Assembly (NCBI GenBank): GCA_007122045.1
Contig: SKJM01000498.1
Coordinates: 1 to 9,324 of the forward strand
From: Planctomycetales bacterium
GTDB taxonomy: Bacteria; Planctomycetota; Planctomycetia; Pirellulales; Thermoguttaceae
Reading direction: 5' to 3'
DNA: 9,324 bases
Shown here: piece by piece, positions 7,601 to 9,324 of the stretch
Numbering within the stretch: position 1 is the stretch's first letter
How the letters are laid out: the number at the start of each line of letters is the position of its first letter
Notes under the pieces: generated by a model
Seen by the model: the letters and a program-made list of their open reading frames with translations, nothing else
The model's database searches: none
Told to the model about the DNA's origin: nothing
Position numbers and translations under genes: made by a program

Positions 7601-8562
7601 GGCAGCTTGGCCAGCAATTCCCACCAGCGCGGATGCGCCGGGTCGATCTCGACAATCGGGCGGAAGTCGGAGGCCTCGGCCGCCTCCGCCGGACCGGGAG
7701 GCTCCTCCGCAACGACCACCACCTGCACCTTGCGCTCGGCGACGGTCTGCCGCCAGTGGAGCGGGCGGCGGACCGGGTTGGGCCAGCCGGCCCGCGTGGC
7801 CGTCAGCGTCAAATCGTAGGCCCCCTCCCGGGCCGGCAGGGGTACTCGGAGCGGAAACGTCACCGGCTGCCCTGCCCGCCCCTCACGCTCGGCCGACCAT
7901 TTCACCCGCGTCCCCCGCGCCGGCGTCAACTCAACCTTCACCACAAAGCGGGTGTCGTCGGGCAGCGGCAGCCGGTGGGGCTCCACGGTCAGCTCGAACG
8001 CCTCCTCCGGCGCGAACACCAGCGACGCCCGATCGAACGACAAGCGTAGCGCGTCGCCGGGCGAACGCTGCACCAGCACCCGGTTCCCACGTTCATCGAG
8101 CGGCTCGTTCCGCGGGCCTTCGAACAGGTCGGCCAGCGGCACCTCGAACTGGGCGGCCGCCTCGGGCGCGTCGGCCGGGGCCAGGATCAACCTCAGCTCG
8201 CCATCGGCCGGCGCCTCGACCAGCACGTCGACGCCGTCGTAGGTGCGGGGGCTGCGCTGGACGATCTGCAAGCGGCGGCGATCCCCGGAAAGCCACATCG
8301 AGCCGGGCTCGTCGGCCTCGATGCCGAGCAATTGGGGTTCGCCGAGCGTGCCCCCCTCGACGGCCAGCGAGCCGTGCCAGAGCCGGGCGGCGCCCCCGCC
8401 CCACGCGATCCGCACGCGGAGCGTTTCCGCGCCGGCGGCGTCAACCTGCCAGCCGACCGCCAAGAACAGCGCAGCGGAAAGCAGCGCTTGCAAGCCAAGC
8501 GTTGCCCGCCGGGCCCGGCAGTCATGCCGTGCCGATGCCGTCGGACGTCCTTGTCCGATCAT
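4612..8562 (-). CDS. Very large secreted glycoside-hydrolase-like multidomain protein
   Basis: 1316 residues. A long signal peptide has Arg-rich residues before a hydrophobic core (about 21-40), with probable cleavage after AGA near 45. Then: beta-rich N-terminal region (about 47-470); a (beta/alpha)8-like region (about 500-860), with strand-like segments YNGLMVNVLADG, LRLIPGLEFGAH, FAGLAVQLASHG, ARLYLAGAEM, PVLLRTERR and AVLFYQPP; a beta domain (about 935-1020); a jelly-roll, carbohydrate-binding-like module (about 1060-1222, starting IENPRFEEP and ending DVFIDDIEVYD); a helical stretch; a Pro-rich linker (about 1274-1300); and a short amphipathic C-terminal helix. The barrel resembles the GHL10/GH42-like superfamily, suggesting action on an extracellular or surface glycan, but I cannot assign a family or a catalytic pair; Glu595 and Glu765 sit at strand ends. 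Start ATG 8562 has AGGA six bases upstream; the in-frame ATG at 8637 lies upstream of the TATAAT at 8627-8632 and is rejected. The domain layout is visible; the enzymatic activity is inference. Confidence 0.8.
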   Translation of the reverse strand: MIGQGRPTASARHDCRARRATLGLQALLSAALFLAVGWQVDAAGAETLRVRIAWGGGAARLWHGSLAVEGGTLGEPQLLGIEADEPGSMWLSGDRRRLQIVQRSPRTYDGVDVLVEAPADGELRLILAPADAPEAAAQFEVPLADLFEGPRNEPLDERGNRVLVQRSPGDALRLSFDRASLVFAPEEAFELTVEPHRLPLPDDTRFVVKVELTPARGTRVKWSAEREGRAGQPVTFPLRVPLPAREGAYDLTLTATRAGWPNPVRRPLHWRQTVAERKVQVVVVAEEPPGPAEAAEASDFRPIVEIDPAHPRWWELLAKLPQLPKVQRLWKTPLGNDNMQRWRHPLGELVRLNPSSQSPDRSWEAYTLPIAAPGRPHILEVDYPSDVPQTLGISVLEPNAAGSLMPIGLDSGVEVAPAPLGVEEPPQWRRHRLVFWPRTTAPMVLMTNLRADEPAVYGKIRVLAGGARLPRADVADAPGDRLLAAYMDRPMLPENFSAPESFDPAIERGLDDWQTFHEGSARLVEYLEYAGYNGLMVNVLADGSTIYPSRILEPTPRYDTGVLFTTAQDPVRKDVLEMLFRMFNRHELRLIPGLEFGAHLPALEETLRRGGPEAEGIEWIGPAGVPWQNVHRPQRGLGAYYNVLHPRVQEALLEVVREVVGRYAHHPSFAGLAVQLASHGYAQLPGPEWGLDDATIARFSSETGVTVPGAGPDRFAERARFLAAEPQRAAWLRWRAEKLHVFHRRVQAVVTAARPEARLYLAGAEMLAGDEPSERLRPALIGRPSLSDVFLGLGIDAERYRKAGEPVLLRTERRTAGGGSTAAAIGRQPALMPEFDRLFDHPTTPAVLFYQPPHRSRVGSFDARSPFQPSYTSLFAQVPPSDSRNRKRFANAMAKLDPIVLCDGGWLLPLGQEAALRDFVAAYRRLPAVPFHRVEEYPWPSQPVVFRYAHHEGATYAYAVNNAPFAVASRVRIEAPAGCRLEELTGRRQAAPLRQDGRGVFVWEVQLEPYDLIAVRLNTAEAKLLAPETVIPAPVRTALEQRIRGLGRRAAVLRHAGPKPVIENPRFEEPANAPDEIPGWAMTRHRPGVDIRLDPSSPRRGEQCVRMTSRGPIAVLVSRPFDAPATGRLTMSVWLRVAEADRQPPLRLAIEGDFGRVPYRFASVGAAPDGGQAAVPIGTEWGQYVFHVPDLPLEPGGPMSVRFDLMGAGDVFIDDIEVYDLSFNRNELVELSKHISLMDVKLQNGRLGDCLGLLDGYWSRFLEEHVPLPAGPGDSEDLADRPTQPRKPAPEPPPPEPRERTTLLERVRNLMPNRFW

Positions 8563-8588
8563 TTCCGATCCTGCCAGCGGAGTAAGAT

Positions 8589-8615
8589 TCTGCACCGCGT
8601 CCGAACGCGCGCAGA
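8589..8615 (-). promoter_or_regulatory. Stem-loop at the predicted mRNA 5' end of the large gene
   Basis: On the minus strand, TCTGC, G, CGCGT, loop TCGG, ACGCG, GT, GCAGA: two five-pair stems separated by a 1x2 internal loop, closed by a four-base loop. It starts about five bases after the transcription start predicted from the TATAAT at 8627-8632. It ends 26 bases before the ATG, leaving the Shine-Dalgarno free. This arrangement fits a 5'-end mRNA stabiliser; that function is inferred. Confidence 0.45.
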
Positions 8616-8626
8616 GGGTCCGGCGG

Positions 8627-8632
8627 ATTATA
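8627..8632 (-). promoter_or_regulatory. -10 element of the promoter for the large glycosidase-like gene
   Basis: An exact TATAAT on the minus strand, within TTGGCTATAATCC, in otherwise GC-rich sequence. A good -35 hexamer is not seen at 16-18 bases upstream (AGGTTT, GGTTTC or TAGGTT). Transcription would start near 8620, leaving a leader of about 57 bases before the ATG at 8562. It lies in the 108-base gap after the sulfatase-like gene, so the large gene probably has its own transcript. Confidence 0.6.
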
Positions 8633-8670
8633 GCCAAGCTTGCCCAAGGAAACCTACCCCGATATTCCGC

Positions 8671-9324
8671 CTATTCCAGCCCACTGAGGAGAACTTCGGG
8701 AATTTGCGGCAAACGCCCACCATGAGCGGTTTCGGCGCTTTGGCATGTTTGGAAAAGAATATCGGCAAGCTGTTCGGCAATCTCCCCGCACCGGCTGGCC
8801 ACGTTGTTCGCCTCAAAGCGGTCGTCGGGCTTGACGAACAGTTCGGGGGGTGCGGCCCCTCGGAGGTACCATGCCGGGGTGCGGATGGCCCGCTCACCAC
8901 CCGCGCCTACAATCACCGCGGCGTCGCGTACCCTCTCCTGCTCGCCCCGGATCACGGGTAGCAGGCTGGCGGCATGCCCCGATTGGGGCTGCGGCACCCC
9001 CAGCATCTCCAGCAGCGTTGCCGAAAGGTCGGCCGGCTGCACCAAGGCCTGGCTGCGGCCCGCGGCCCCGCAGCCGTCGGGCGAGCGGAGGAACATCGGC
9101 ACCTGGACCAGTTCGCCGTACAGCGCCAGGTCGCACGGCCCCACCCGGCGGTGCTCGCCCAGCGGATACCCCCGCGCCCCGGCCACCGCCAGCACCGCCG
9201 GGCGCTCGTCCAGCAGGCTCAGCAGGCCGCCCAGGCAGGCATCAAGCAGCGAAACCTGGCCCGCATACGCATGTACAAACCCGAGCAGCTCGTCGGGATC
9301 GTAGTCGGGCGGAAGCAGCCTTTC
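8671..9324 (-). CDS. Sulfatase / alkaline phosphatase superfamily protein, C-terminal part, possibly catalytically degenerate
   Basis: The 217 visible residues are the C-terminal part; the open frame continues off the right edge, so the N-terminus and any Cys-x-Pro-x-Arg formylglycine site cannot be seen. Landmarks of the sulfatase fold: HAYAGQVSLLDACLGGLLSLLDE, then a strand VLAVAGARGYPLGEHRRVG, then LYGELVQVPMFLRSPDG, ADLSATLLEMLGVP and LLPVIRGE, and finally a C-terminal subdomain with AIRTPAWYLR and ELFVKPDDRFEANNVA. Active arylsulfatases carry TSDHG or TSDNG on this strand, where the Asp and the His/Asn bind the catalytic calcium. Here those residues are Ala-Arg (9172-9177), while PLGEH after them is kept. 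The frame is otherwise open and well formed, so this looks like a maintained variant, not a decaying gene. It ends in TAG, 108 bases before the ATG of the large glycosidase-like gene in the same direction. Whether it hydrolyses sulfate esters is doubtful; a binding or structural role is possible. Confidence 0.85.
   Translation of the reverse strand, partial: ERLLPPDYDPDELLGFVHAYAGQVSLLDACLGGLLSLLDERPAVLAVAGARGYPLGEHRRVGPCDLALYGELVQVPMFLRSPDGCGAAGRSQALVQPADLSATLLEMLGVPQPQSGHAASLLPVIRGEQERVRDAAVIVGAGGERAIRTPAWYLRGAAPPELFVKPDDRFEANNVASRCGEIAEQLADILFQTCQSAETAHGGRLPQIPEVLLSGLE

Noticed and set aside
6766..8049. 427-residue plus-strand open frame opposite the large secreted protein
   Set aside because: Antisense composition artefact (His/Gln/Arg/Val-rich) with no domain or plausible start region.
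8589..8615. Hairpin as an intrinsic terminator of the sulfatase-like gene
   Set aside because: No U-tract follows it on the minus strand, and it lies downstream of the promoter for the next gene.
8563..8637. Longer N-terminus for the large secreted protein from ATG 8637
   Set aside because: The exact TATAAT at 8627-8632 lies downstream of that ATG, and the ATG at 8562 has a well-spaced AGGA and directly precedes the signal peptide.

Overview
The window is GC-rich bacterial chromosome. Its gene content points to a planctomycete, probably in or near the Pirellulales. It has a small single-chain PQQ-type beta-propeller protein with a WTRFRGE-like opening, a sulfatase-superfamily protein, a very large secreted glycosidase-like protein, long signal peptides, and widely spaced genes with individual leaders. 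This assignment rests on recognising protein styles, not on a phylogenetic marker. No rRNA, tRNA, CRISPR array, insertion sequence or phage gene is visible. Layout, left to right: (1) 1-1559, minus, a Prc/Tsp-type tail-specific protease (N-terminal TSP domain, PDZ, S41 Ser/Lys catalytic site) whose C-terminus runs off the left edge. (2) 1560-1939, a divergent intergenic region with a promoter candidate in each direction, a strong hairpin in the prc leader, and two copies of a short spaced repeat. (3) 1940-3220, plus, an exported PQQ-like beta-propeller protein. (4) 3221-3359, a convergent gap with stem-loops and a possible terminator. (5) 3360-4442, minus, a membrane-anchored diguanylate cyclase with an intact GGEEF site but no I-site. 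(6) 4443-4611, its leader, with a long-range inverted repeat. (7) 4612-8562, minus, a 1316-residue secreted protein with a TIM-barrel glycoside-hydrolase-like core, a C-terminal jelly-roll module and a distinctive tail. (8) 8563-8670, its promoter (exact TATAAT) and a hairpin at the predicted mRNA 5' end. (9) 8671-9324, minus, the C-terminal part of a sulfatase-like protein in which the usual Asp-His/Asn metal-ligand motif is replaced by Ala-Arg. The genes do not form an obvious pathway. The sulfatase-like and glycosidase-like genes lie in tandem and could both relate to surface or extracellular polysaccharide, but the second has its own promoter. The diguanylate cyclase follows in the same direction and could be partly co-transcribed. 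The protease and the beta-propeller protein are divergent and are both probably envelope or periplasmic proteins. I see no clear new defence or mobile system. The most notable signals are the degenerate active site of the sulfatase-like protein, the stable 5'-leader hairpins placed directly after predicted start sites of two genes, and the possible alternative-pairing leader of the cyclase. Several very long open frames antisense to, or out of frame with, these genes are composition artefacts.
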